Origin: an uncultured Bacilli bacterium
GTDB taxonomy: Bacteria; Bacillota_I; Bacilli_A; RF39; UBA660
Assembly (NCBI GenBank): GCA_944358375.1
Contig: CALVQT010000014.1
Location: 1 to 15,951, forward strand
Length of the DNA: 15,951 bases
Reading direction: 5' to 3'
Shown: piece after piece, positions 6,054 through 13,761 of the stretch
Numbering within the stretch: position 1 is the stretch's first letter
How the letters are laid out: every line of letters starts with the position of its first letter
The notes under the pieces: generated by a model
Told to the model about the DNA's origin: nothing
What the model saw: only the letters and a program-made list of their open reading frames with translations
The model's database searches: none
Made by a program: the position numbers and the translations under genes

Positions 6054-7022
6054 ATGTATTTTATTTTAAACAACAACTTTTTTGATATGCTAATTTCAAT
6101 ATTTTTAATTATTAATACAATAACAACAATAATTGTATCTTTTTCTGAATTTAAGAAAGGCATTAATAGCACTAAAAATGATAATAAATTGACTAAATTA
6201 GAATGGTTTAAATTAATTGTCAATATTATATATATTATTATCTTTGCAGTCATTTTTATTATTGTTGCAAACAGATATAAAATAACATCTTATATTACTT
6301 TATTATATTATTTGAGTTTTATTTGGATATCATTAAAACTCGCAAAAAAGAATCTCATAGATTTAACTACTGATAATAAAATGTCATATATTCAAACTAC
6401 AATTTTATTTACTATTTTCTTTTCAAATAAAGCGACCGATATTTATATAAGTAGTTTTTCTACGATTCCACATACTGCAAAGGAATATTTATTAATACTC
6501 TTCCTTATTTTTAAATTAATATTTTTTATATATTGCATAATAATTAATTTTTCTATATTTATTTCTAATTTAAGCATTATATTTAAAAAACAATTAAAAT
6601 CTATCAAGAAAATATTAATAGAAATTGAAAATAAATATTTCGAACTAAAATTATATAACTTTTATTTTTCAAAAAACAACAATAACAAAATCTTTTTTAT
6701 TATAGATATTATCATTTATATATTATCTTGTCCATTTATAATGATATTATATTTTATATTTGCACTATTTATCTTATCTATAAAGTTTTTAATTAGAAAA
6801 ATACTAGCATTATATACAAAAACAATTAATTATTTTAAAAATAGTTCAAAGGTAATAAGAAAAACAATTAAAATGTCTACTATAATTTCATTAATTATTA
6901 TTTATATAATTATAACTTACAATAACAACATTTTTTCTACAAACACAAAAGATATATTTACCCTTTTATCAACAGTTATATTAATACCTTTAATTTATGA
7001 TAGTATAAAATCTAATAAATAA
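6054..7022 (+). CDS. Multi-pass membrane protein, family unknown
   Basis: A 322-residue, very hydrophobic protein rich in Ile, Phe, Asn and Lys. Likely membrane segments are near residues 9-30, 52-72, 79-95, 143-170, 213-246 (long, perhaps two), 273-289 and 300-315, separated by Lys/Asn-rich loops. A charged, possibly helical stretch (178-200, KKQLKSIKKILIEIENKYFELK) lies between the halves. I recognise no enzymatic motif. It is the only plus-strand gene in the element, has its own promoter, and is bracketed by 27-bp palindromes: two upstream, thirteen downstream beginning three bases after the stop. It could be a membrane effector (pore former) or a transporter; the sequence does not decide. 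The base composition is even more AT-rich than its neighbours. Confidence 0.7.
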   Translation: MYFILNNNFFDMLISIFLIINTITTIIVSFSEFKKGINSTKNDNKLTKLEWFKLIVNIIYIIIFAVIFIIVANRYKITSYITLLYYLSFIWISLKLAKKNLIDLTTDNKMSYIQTTILFTIFFSNKATDIYISSFSTIPHTAKEYLLILFLIFKLIFFIYCIIINFSIFISNLSIIFKKQLKSIKKILIEIENKYFELKLYNFYFSKNNNNKIFFIIDIIIYILSCPFIMILYFIFALFILSIKFLIRKILALYTKTINYFKNSSKVIRKTIKMSTIISLIIIYIIITYNNNIFSTNTKDIFTLLSTVILIPLIYDSIKSNK

Positions 7023-7025
7023 TTG

Positions 7026-7487
7026 AACTTCTGACCAAGTTGAACAGAAGTTTTAACTTTTACCCAGCTTGAACACAAGTTGCAACTTGACTTATGGCCA
7101 TATTGTCCACAGGTTCATCTAACCTTTTCCCAATTTGGGAAAAAGTATATTTGTTTATTTAACCTCTTAACAATTTGCGACGAAGTTATAACTTTCGACC
7201 AACATGGTCGGAGATTGACTTCGTATCTAATTGGTATGAAGTTAATGATTTAACTTCTACACAGGGTGTGTCAAAGTTAAGCTTCTGGACAAGTTGTCCG
7301 AAAGTTACAATATTGTATTTTTTCAACTTCGTCTCAAGTTGGGACAAAGTTGCTTAGATTTAGACTTCGGACCACTTTGGACCAAAGTTATTTAGTTTCC
7401 AACTTCCCGACAGACTGTCGCGAAGTTAGTTTGTGATACATACGAATTTTAGTTTATGTACTCTTCTGTGCAATTTGCACAGAAGTT
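7026..7487. repeat. Array of 13 palindromes, 27 bp each, with variable arms
   Basis: Thirteen dyads fill the whole gap between two convergent genes. Units: 7026-7052, 7055-7081, 7089-7115, 7121-7147, 7161-7187, 7190-7216, 7217-7243, 7252-7278, 7280-7306, 7325-7351, 7363-7389, 7401-7427, 7461-7487. Each is 27 bp, with outer arms close to AACTTC/GAAGTT and a centre close to CAA-n-TTG. Between these the inner arms differ from unit to unit but usually stay self-complementary: CGACAG/CTGTCG (7401 unit), GGACAA/TTGTCC (7280), GTCTCAA/TTGGGAC (7325), CGACCA/TGGTCG (7190), ACACA/TGTGT (7252), TGTGCAA/TTGCACA (7461). Units 7055 and 7161 are the most degraded. Spacers between units are 0-33 bp and mostly unrelated. 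The last unit ends exactly before the recombinase stop codon. Function unknown: RNA or ssDNA hairpins, or binding sites. Confidence 0.88.
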
Positions 7488-9062
7488 TTAAATCATGAAT
7501 CTATAGAAAATTTCAATATTTTTATCTTTATCAATTTCAATCTTATCAATTAATGTTTGTAAAAGTTCTCTAGTAGGTTTCTTTATATCAATTAATTCTC
7601 TTATTTTCTTTTCATATTCTTCTAATTCTTTTGTTTTGATACTTTCTTTTTTAGTACTTTTATATTTTTCTAAATCTAACTGAGCTTTATTTAAAAGTCT
7701 TTCTGTTTCAAGAGATAATCTTTTATAAGTAACATCTGATATGTTACCTCTAAATTTATCTTCATATAGCATATCTATTTTTGAGATATATTCCTTTATC
7801 TTATTTTCTAAATATTTAATCTTTTCTTTATTATCTTCCTTTCTACTATTTTTATCTGCTATTTCTTTTGATAATGTTTTAGAATCAATTTGCTTAATAT
7901 AATTTCTACAAGTCGTTCTTACTACTTCAAGTAAAGCTTCTTCTAATTTGTCATAAGGCATAAAATGTGGTTCACATAATCTTCTTCTTGGATCTCTTGC
8001 ATATTTATTGCAATTAATAGTCCAATAATTATGATTCTTTCGGTAAGTAATTGTTAATGCATTTCCACATTCTTTACAAAATAGTAAATTTTCAAATAAT
8101 CTTTTTTCTCTATTACTAACACTTACATTAGTTCTTTTAACATTACCTTGTATTCTTTCAAAAGTTAATTTATCAACTAATGGTTCATGTGTTCCAGGTA
8201 CTATATCCCAATTACTTTTTGGAAGAACTTTTTTCTTTTTAGATTTATAATTTACTTTAGTCTGTGTACTTTGAACCATATCACCTGTATACATTCTATT
8301 TTTTAGTATCTTCTTAACTGATGATATAGTCCATTGTTCGTTATATCTCATTTTAGAATTAGGATTTTTTCGTTTTAAACTACTTGGTGTTTTAATTTTA
8401 TTTTCATTTAAATATGAAGTTATATCAGATAATCCAACACCATTAGCAGCCATTTCAAATATTTTTTTAACTACTGGCGCATATTCTGGGTCTGGTATTA
8501 AATGTCCTTTTTCTTCTGGGTCTTTCATATATCCATAACTTGGATTACTTCCAATAAACTTTCCTTTCTTTCTTTTATCATTTAAAACACTTCTAATTTT
8601 AATAGAGTTTTGCCTACTATAATAATCATTACAAGCAATTATAAATGTTGATGAATCATTACTTGCTTGATTAATTGCACTATCATAGTTTTCTTGTAAT
8701 GATATAAATCTTATATTATTTTCTGGAAAAAAGTTTTCAATATAATATCCTGTCATAACATGATCTCTACCTAATCTTGATAAATCTTTTACTATAACTA
8801 AATTTACCATTTTATTTTTTATATCTTCAATCATTTTAGTAAATCCAGGTCTTTCAAAATTAGTACCAGAATATCCATCATCAACATATTCTCCAACAAA
8901 TATAAATCCTTTTTCTTTTACAAAGTTCATTAATAAATTTCTTTGATTAGTAATACTTTCACTTTCCGATTCATAAGATTTTCCTTCATCTGCTTCAGAT
9001 AATCTTATATATATGACCGCTCTATAAATATTATTTGGCATTTGCATTAAACCGTTATACAT
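7488..9062 (-). CDS. Large serine recombinase (TnpX/TndX-like)
   Basis: A 524-residue site-specific recombinase that very likely integrates and excises the element. The N-terminal resolvase domain has catalytic Ser22 in VIYIRLS, the DDGYSGTNFERPGF segment (61-74) and VKDLSRLGRD (91-100). A recombinase domain follows (SYGYMKDPEEKG onward, about 175-300). Next is a zinc beta-ribbon with C329-x2-C332...C351...C363, and a charged coiled coil (about 405-470), as in Tn4451 TnpX-type enzymes. AAAGGAG is positioned seven bases before the ATG. The gene lies about 4.5 kb from one element end and 6.7 kb from the other, whereas serine integrases usually sit next to an end. It runs convergent to the membrane protein gene and immediately abuts the palindrome array. 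Confidence 0.95.
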   Translation of the reverse strand: MYNGLMQMPNNIYRAVIYIRLSEADEGKSYESESESITNQRNLLMNFVKEKGFIFVGEYVDDGYSGTNFERPGFTKMIEDIKNKMVNLVIVKDLSRLGRDHVMTGYYIENFFPENNIRFISLQENYDSAINQASNDSSTFIIACNDYYSRQNSIKIRSVLNDKRKKGKFIGSNPSYGYMKDPEEKGHLIPDPEYAPVVKKIFEMAANGVGLSDITSYLNENKIKTPSSLKRKNPNSKMRYNEQWTISSVKKILKNRMYTGDMVQSTQTKVNYKSKKKKVLPKSNWDIVPGTHEPLVDKLTFERIQGNVKRTNVSVSNREKRLFENLLFCKECGNALTITYRKNHNYWTINCNKYARDPRRRLCEPHFMPYDKLEEALLEVVRTTCRNYIKQIDSKTLSKEIADKNSRKEDNKEKIKYLENKIKEYISKIDMLYEDKFRGNISDVTYKRLSLETERLLNKAQLDLEKYKSTKKESIKTKELEEYEKKIRELIDIKKPTRELLQTLIDKIEIDKDKNIEIFYRFMI

Positions 9063-9102
9063 TTACTACTCCTTTCTTTTTTGTATAACAATCAAAGCCA
9101 TT

Positions 9103-9119
9103 TAAAGTATAATACTTTA
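9103..9119. promoter_or_regulatory. Palindrome upstream of the recombinase
   Basis: TAAAGTAT-a-ATACTTTA is a perfect 17-bp dyad about 40 bases before the recombinase start. It contains -10-like hexamers (TATACT or TATTAT on the minus strand). A likely operator or overlapping promoter/operator controlling integrase expression; the binding protein is unknown. Confidence 0.5.
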
Positions 9120-9139
9120 TTTTCATAATTACGAATGTG

Positions 9140-9238
9140 CTAATTTTTAATTAGTACACTTTTTATATATTTATTTAACAAATCCACCAAATTAAGAGCA
9201 TTATCATCTTTTCTAAAAGTTTCCGTAATTTTAAACAT
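9140..9238 (-). CDS. Small ORF, 32 residues
   Basis: The minus-strand frame MFKITETFRKDDNALNLVDL... ends in TAG after 32 codons. A strong GAGGTGG site (9248-9242) lies three to four bases before the ATG, which is the main reason to call it. The protein is a short amphipathic, charged peptide without a recognised domain. It lies between the winged-helix gene and the recombinase on the same strand. The first three bases of its ribosome site are part of an 18-bp palindrome, so its translation may be controlled by a hairpin. It could instead be a leader peptide. Confidence 0.5.
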   Translation of the reverse strand: MFKITETFRKDDNALNLVDLLNKYIKSVLIKN

Positions 9239-9245
9239 AAGCCAC

Positions 9246-9263
9246 CTCATAAAATTTTATGAG
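9246..9263. promoter_or_regulatory. 18-bp palindrome over a ribosome binding site
   Basis: CTCATAAAATTTTATGAG is perfectly self-complementary. On the minus strand its 3' arm runs into the GAGGTGG site of the 32-codon ORF, so an RNA hairpin would occlude part of it. No U-tract follows on that strand, which argues against a terminator. It could also be a protein operator. Confidence 0.5.
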
Positions 9264-9283
9264 TGTCTTTTTCATTTTATTTC

Positions 9284-9790
9284 TTATTCCTCCTCGTATA
9301 TATCACTTAATAATTTTTTTAATTCTTCTTGTTCTTCAATAGTTGCTTCATTTTTAGGTATTAACTTACCATGCCAGTATTCATTACCATCTTCATCTTT
9401 ATAATAAATACTATCTTCTTTTTTATTTAATTTATTATTATATTGTTTAAAGTTTAGTTTATAGCCTGTATTAAAATTATCTTTAATACTTTTTAATTTT
9501 AAATTTAAGACTTCTGATAATTTAATTATACGCTTAGAATTATTTGTACTCGTATTATCGTATTCAGTCTTAATATAACCAAAGGTGGCTAAATTACTTA
9601 TACTTTTTGATATAGTTACCTGTGTTACATTATAAATATCACAAAAATATCTATTAGTAGTCCAACAATAACCATTTTTCTTACAAAGACTTATTATATG
9701 AATTAATAATAATCTTTCTAAAAATGTTAATCTATCATCTCTTAGTATGGATTTTAAAATAAATACATTTATGAATTCTTCTTTATCCAT
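9284..9790 (-). CDS. Winged-helix (HTH_36-like) protein
   Basis: A 168-residue protein. Residues about 20-75 form a winged helix: LTFLERLLLIHIISLCKKNG, then TTNRYFCDIYNVTQVTISKSISNLATFGYIKTE. This has the recognition helix (TQVTISKSISNL) and wing of HTH_36/replication-initiator-like domains common on plasmids, phages and transposons. The C-terminus is Lys/Asn-rich, then acidic (EEQEELKKLLSDIYEEE). It probably binds DNA as a regulator or replication-type protein of the element. The ATG at 9790 is preferred to an upstream TTG, though neither has a good ribosome site, so translation may be weak or leaderless. Two perfect palindromes lie just upstream and may be its operators. Confidence 0.7.
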   Translation of the reverse strand: MDKEEFINVFILKSILRDDRLTFLERLLLIHIISLCKKNGYCWTTNRYFCDIYNVTQVTISKSISNLATFGYIKTEYDNTSTNNSKRIIKLSEVLNLKLKSIKDNFNTGYKLNFKQYNNKLNKKEDSIYYKDEDGNEYWHGKLIPKNEATIEEQEELKKLLSDIYEEE

Positions 9791-9804
9791 AATAATCAAT
9801 ATAT

Positions 9805-9838
9805 AAGATATATCTTGAGATAATAAAAGTGCACTTTT
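9805..9838. promoter_or_regulatory. Two palindromes before the winged-helix gene
   Basis: AAGATATATCTT (9805-9816) and AAAAGTGCACTTTT (9825-9838) are both perfect dyads within 50 bases upstream of the start codon at 9790. They are good candidates for operators of a dimeric repressor, possibly the gene's own product. Confidence 0.45.
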
Positions 9839-9906
9839 AAATATTATTTTCCCTAGGTGCTTTCATCTTATAACAAATTAAAATAAAAAGAAATTGTACA
9901 AAACAT

Positions 9907-9932
9907 ACAAAAGGAGTACATTTCTGTACTCC
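9907..9932 (-). terminator. Terminator after the AAA ATPase gene
   Basis: On the minus strand GGAGTACA-GAAA-TGTACTCC forms an 8-bp stem with a GAAA tetraloop followed by TTTTG. It begins eight bases after the ATPase stop codon. Confidence 0.85.
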
Positions 9933-9939
9933 CATAATT

Positions 9940-12066
9940 TCATAATTTATTCAGCCTATTAATTATATCTTCTTTCTCTCGTTCTAATATCACTTCGGAT
10001 ATATCAATAGCAGGTTGAAAAATATTCATATTTCCCTCAAAATGATTGAATTCATTAAGCAATGTCTTTTTTGAAAAAAAGAATATTCTATTTTTATTAT
10101 TTTCTATTGTATTTTCTTTAAAACATTGATAAATAATACTCGAAAGTTGAGCATACTTAGTAGTATTAATATTATATTTATTGACTAATAATTTTTCAGT
10201 TATCAATCTTAAATACAAGTATACTAAATTATTACATAACACTTTATTCAAAAGAGGATAACTATTCTTATCTATAATTTCATCAAGATTATTAATATCA
10301 ATACTTAAAATATCATTAACGCTTATTATATATGGATTAGATAGTTGATTTTTAAATAAATCATTGTAAATTTGACCTAAATCAATTCGAACATTTTCAT
10401 ATCCATGCATTAATTTCGTTAATTTATCTTTAACTTCATTTTCTCCTATATACTTAACATATCCTCTCATAAATGGGATTAAAGAATATATATACAATTT
10501 TTCATCTTTTATAAATGATAAAATTGTATTTGAACGAATAAACGCTAAAAGATCTGGAATTGAAATTAATATCTTCTTTTCATTTTCATTAATCAAAATA
10601 AATCCATTTTTTTGACCTTCAAAGTTATTAAATAAATATATGTTAAATTCCCTATTAGTTTGAAAGCCAACTAATTTTATTAGATCCATATTATGTGTTA
10701 GCAATAATACTTTCTTATTATCAAGAAATTTAATTATTGCATATACAAGCTTATTTTTAAAAATGGAATCAAAACTAGAAATAGGGTCGTCTATTACAAT
10801 TATTTCATTATCTACATTTTTAGCTTTTAACAACTCAAAAGTTAATGAAATAAAATTCTGTTCACCTGAACTTAGTTTTAGGTTTTCTCTTTCTACTCCT
10901 ATTATATCTTCAGAATCGAGTGTAATAACTATTTTATTATTCGCTCTCTGTAGTTTAATTGTCTTATTAATGTTTTTTTCTATAAATTCTTCTATAAACA
11001 TTAAATCTTCATCTGTGATATTTAAGTCTCTAGATAACATTTCTTTATATTCAAGATATTTTTTTATAAATTCATCATTTAATGACGTTACTAATGTATT
11101 AGTTAGTATATTTTTATATAATAAGATATAATGATCTATTTCTTTAATTAAATTAACAACGCCTTCTACATTACCTGTTGATATCGCATTTTTTAAAGTG
11201 TATTTTATATTAAACGGATCGTCTTCTCCAATTTTTTCAATAATATTATTTAATATTTTTTGTGTTCCCTCATCAAGGCTACTTACTATATTATCTTTAC
11301 TATTTTTTTTATCAATTAATAATTGATTTACATTTATTTCTGTTTCGCAAACTATACAATTATTTAAATCTTTATATTTATTTAAAATATTAATAGCATC
11401 ATCACATTGTTCAATTTTAAAAAAATCTTTAATCATTTTTATATCAGATATTTTTTTTACTTGCATAATAATATCATAATTATTATCTGTAATGATATAT
11501 TTAAATTTCCTTTTATCATATTCTTCAATGTTTATATAGTTAATATTTTGAATTAAATTATAAAATTCATCTATATCAACATCAACAGATTTTGCTCTAG
11601 TATTTATAATTTTTTTCAAAATATTAGTTAAACCAGCATTAATCCACGATAGTTTATTATCAGTGACTTTTGATAAATTTAAATCATTTTTATATAATAA
11701 CTTTATATCTTTATAAACATCATCAAATTTATCATCTATCCATTCTTTAAGTTCATATTCTTTAGCAATATTATCACCTAATAAAAAATCTTTGGCCTTG
11801 CCTTTGATAATATTTCTACTATTTTGATCATTTATAACATGAAACAAATTACAATTATTGCTGGAATATTCTTTATCATCATAATTTAATATAAATTCAC
11901 CTTTATCATCCAGCACTTTACAAAGACTACTTTTTCCAACTCCGTTAGGTGCATATAAGATATTAATATTTGTATTATCAAAATTTATTACATTGTTATC
12001 TGTCATACTATTAAAATCTTCACAAAAGATATTTTCTTTTTGTATTTTTAAAAATTCTAATTTCAT
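9940..12066 (-). CDS. SMC/RloC-like AAA ATPase, possible RNase
   Basis: A 708-residue ABC/SMC-type ATPase of the AAA_13 kind. Walker A is APNGVGKSS (39-47), the ABC signature LSSGEQ (398-403), Walker B IIVIDDPISSFDS (422-434) and the switch histidine THN (H458). A helical insertion carries C237-I-V-C240, a minimal Rad50-like zinc hook for dimerisation. The C-terminal region (about 500-708) has R620-L-I-T-E624 and later N-H675-F-E. This is reminiscent of the R-x3-E...H triad of the PrrC/RloC anticodon nucleases and of HEPN-type RNases, though the E-to-H spacing (51 residues) is larger than I recall for PrrC. It follows an R-M operon, the setting in which PrrC acts as a backup against phages that defeat restriction. 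GGAGGT lies four bases before the ATG. Nuclease activity is inferred; the ATPase assignment is firm. Confidence 0.82.
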   Translation of the reverse strand: MKLEFLKIQKENIFCEDFNSMTDNNVINFDNTNINILYAPNGVGKSSLCKVLDDKGEFILNYDDKEYSSNNCNLFHVINDQNSRNIIKGKAKDFLLGDNIAKEYELKEWIDDKFDDVYKDIKLLYKNDLNLSKVTDNKLSWINAGLTNILKKIINTRAKSVDVDIDEFYNLIQNINYINIEEYDKRKFKYIITDNNYDIIMQVKKISDIKMIKDFFKIEQCDDAINILNKYKDLNNCIVCETEINVNQLLIDKKNSKDNIVSSLDEGTQKILNNIIEKIGEDDPFNIKYTLKNAISTGNVEGVVNLIKEIDHYILLYKNILTNTLVTSLNDEFIKKYLEYKEMLSRDLNITDEDLMFIEEFIEKNINKTIKLQRANNKIVITLDSEDIIGVERENLKLSSGEQNFISLTFELLKAKNVDNEIIVIDDPISSFDSIFKNKLVYAIIKFLDNKKVLLLTHNMDLIKLVGFQTNREFNIYLFNNFEGQKNGFILINENEKKILISIPDLLAFIRSNTILSFIKDEKLYIYSLIPFMRGYVKYIGENEVKDKLTKLMHGYENVRIDLGQIYNDLFKNQLSNPYIISVNDILSIDINNLDEIIDKNSYPLLNKVLCNNLVYLYLRLITEKLLVNKYNINTTKYAQLSSIIYQCFKENTIENNKNRIFFFSKKTLLNEFNHFEGNMNIFQPAIDISEVILEREKEDIINRLNKL

Positions 12067-12083
12067 TAACTACCTCCCACTAC

Positions 12084-12136
12084 TAAAAAAAGCGCAATAC
12101 AAAACTTAATAAATTTTAAGCCTGTACTAGCGCTTT
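12084..12136 (-). terminator. Long hairpin between R-M operon and ATPase gene
   Basis: On the minus strand AAAGCGC pairs with GCGCTTT across about 34 bases that contain a further stem (TACAGGCTT with AAGTTTTGTA, including G-U pairs). A run of seven T follows. It lies between the Mrr-like stop and the ATPase start, leaving only about 20 bases before the ATPase gene. It would end the R-M transcript, so the ATPase may depend on read-through. Confidence 0.75.
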
Positions 12137-12144
12137 ACTAATAT

Positions 12145-12927
12145 TTATTTTATAATTACATTAAATACGTCATTTTTATCATCATAATTCCATATTGATT
12201 GTGCTTCCTCAAAATCAACATTTGATATAAAATCTTTATAATATTTTGTAACTCCACCAAAATAAGACTTATCCGAACTAATATTATATTTTTTATAAAT
12301 TTCACCATTAATAGATAAATTATATGATGATTTATCCTTAATTAATTCCTTGTATTCACTTGGAATTCTCAATATCCTTGCTCTTACATCATTTTTAGTG
12401 ACTCTTCTCTCAATAGTTTTAATATCTCGTTTTTCTTCTAATTTTTCATCATTAACAAAAAGATCATTTAATTTATTAATACTAAAATAATATTTGACAT
12501 CGAACATCATATCACCATGAGATTTACAAAAGTCTATTAGTTGACTACCATTAATTAAAGTAATTGGTTGATTAGTATCATATGCTTCTTCTATTGCACC
12601 TTTAGTGTAATCACTAGTAGTAATAAAAATTTTTCTAACAGACATATCTGTTTTAGAACCTCTAAAATCTCTTATATCACTAGGACCAACTTTATTATTT
12701 ATTCCGTAACATTTTGCCTGAACAACATAATCAATAGTATTTAAGTTTAGTTGCTCTATTTCTTTTTTATTACACTTTAAATCTATACCACCATCACCAC
12801 GTCTTTGAGTAACTTGTATATCATCAAAGTCTAACCACTTTAAAAATATTTTGCAAAAATTTTCAAATTTATATTTATCTTCATCAAAATATTTTATAAA
12901 TTGTTCTCTTAATTCCTTATCACTCAT
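12145..12927 (-). CDS. Mrr-like restriction endonuclease
   Basis: A 260-residue protein with an N-terminal Mrr_cat-type PD-(D/E)xK nuclease domain. GDGGIDL (44-50, catalytic D49) is followed by VVQAKCYG (Q70-A-K72), the D...QxK variant typical of this family, and by KIFITTSDYTKGAIEEA. The remainder (about 165-260) has no domain I recognise and may read the DNA target. Mrr-type enzymes cut either modified DNA or, in Type II systems, a specific unmethylated site. AGGAG precedes the ATG and the gene starts 11 bases after the TdeIII-like stop, so all three genes form one operon. Its role beside a second endonuclease is unclear. Confidence 0.85.
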   Translation of the reverse strand: MSDKELREQFIKYFDEDKYKFENFCKIFLKWLDFDDIQVTQRRGDGGIDLKCNKKEIEQLNLNTIDYVVQAKCYGINNKVGPSDIRDFRGSKTDMSVRKIFITTSDYTKGAIEEAYDTNQPITLINGSQLIDFCKSHGDMMFDVKYYFSINKLNDLFVNDEKLEEKRDIKTIERRVTKNDVRARILRIPSEYKELIKDKSSYNLSINGEIYKKYNISSDKSYFGGVTKYYKDFISNVDFEEAQSIWNYDDKNDVFNVIIK

Positions 12928-12938
12928 ACTTTATACTC

Positions 12939-13751
12939 CTAATTAAAATATGCTTTTTTTATTCTCTCCAGTGCATCTAGAATATATTTTGAACATATTT
13001 TATATTCATCAATTATGATGTCATATCCCTTTTCATCATCACATACAAAGTTCCAATATTCTTTTCCAATCAATAATTCATCATCACTAAAATATTGTTT
13101 CACTCTCTCTTGACGCCATTCATTTCCTTCACCAAACATATTATAAGCAGTAGCTAAATAAATTTTTACACTTTCTTCATCATTCTCCAATGCATTTCTC
13201 AAAATAAAATATTCATCTAATAAAGCTTCTTTCTCACTTTTTGCTTTTTTAATATCTAAATCGCCACCGGCTTTTAATTCTATGATAAAATGTTCTCTCG
13301 TTGTAGGGTTATAAAAATGATTATCGGTTACATGTTTTTTCTTAAAACTATCTATATTCTCTGGCTTATATGCTTGTAAGTTAGTATAATCTTGTGTTTT
13401 AGGTTTTACATGCTTATCATACTCATTCATAATATTTGATTTCCTTTGTATTTGTTCTGGTAGTAAATATGAAGAAATATCTTCTAATACAACCTCATAT
13501 GAAATATCCGCAATATCATTAGATAATTTTTCTAAAATCTTACCAAAACTAGAATCAAATGATCTACAAAATGCAGAATAAAACATAAATTCATTACCCA
13601 ATTGTGAAACGAATGCATTATTTTTTTTAGCATTAATTACACCTGTTGGATCAGATAATTCTTTCATATATCTTTTTTCAAATTTTCTAACAAAATCTTC
13701 TATATTATTTCTAACTTTTTCTCTTATTTTTTGTTCCTTAATAGCATCCAT
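12939..13751 (-). CDS. TdeIII-family-like Type II endonuclease
   Basis: A 270-residue protein that I match from memory to the TdeIII/MjaII restriction endonuclease family. Diagnostic parts are FIIELKAGGDLDIKKAKSEKEALLDEY (from residue 155 on), ATAYNMFGEGNEWRQERV, and LLIGKEYWNFVC. The catalytic core is probably D143 with E158-L-K160, a PD-(D/E)xK arrangement. AGGAGG lies six bases before the ATG, ten bases after the methyltransferase stop. Characterised members recognise GGNCC, as far as I recall; the partner here is an adenine methyltransferase, so the site must differ or the pairing is not simple. The family match is by eye only. Confidence 0.72.
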   Translation of the reverse strand: MDAIKEQKIREKVRNNIEDFVRKFEKRYMKELSDPTGVINAKKNNAFVSQLGNEFMFYSAFCRSFDSSFGKILEKLSNDIADISYEVVLEDISSYLLPEQIQRKSNIMNEYDKHVKPKTQDYTNLQAYKPENIDSFKKKHVTDNHFYNPTTREHFIIELKAGGDLDIKKAKSEKEALLDEYFILRNALENDEESVKIYLATAYNMFGEGNEWRQERVKQYFSDDELLIGKEYWNFVCDDEKGYDIIIDEYKICSKYILDALERIKKAYFN

Positions 13752-13761
13752 TCAAAACCTC

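Noticed and set aside
6035..6253. Minus-strand open frame of 72 codons
   Set aside because: Antisense to the start of the membrane protein gene, without its own ribosome site.
7175..7357. Open frame of 60 codons on the plus strand inside the palindrome array
   Set aside because: It runs through several palindromes, has no ribosome site, and its peptide just reflects the repeated units.
7026..7487. CRISPR array
   Set aside because: Units are palindromes with varying arms separated by 0-33 bp irregular gaps. There is no constant direct repeat with uniform spacers, and no cas genes are present.
7026..7487. Integron attC sites or REP elements
   Set aside because: The outer AAC/GTT ends recall attC, but AAC is at the outer end instead of the inner end, no integron integrase is present, and units contain no gene cassettes. 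REP elements have fixed sequences and an associated Y1 transposase, neither seen here.
7026..7487. Array as stacked transcription terminators between convergent genes
   Set aside because: One or two units would suffice, most lack a U-tract on either strand, and similar units also lie upstream of the gene at 5919-5973. A side effect on termination remains possible.
10763..11131. Open frame of 122 codons on the plus strand
   Set aside because: It lies antisense within the AAA ATPase gene, which has clear motifs; no ribosome site and a low-complexity peptide.
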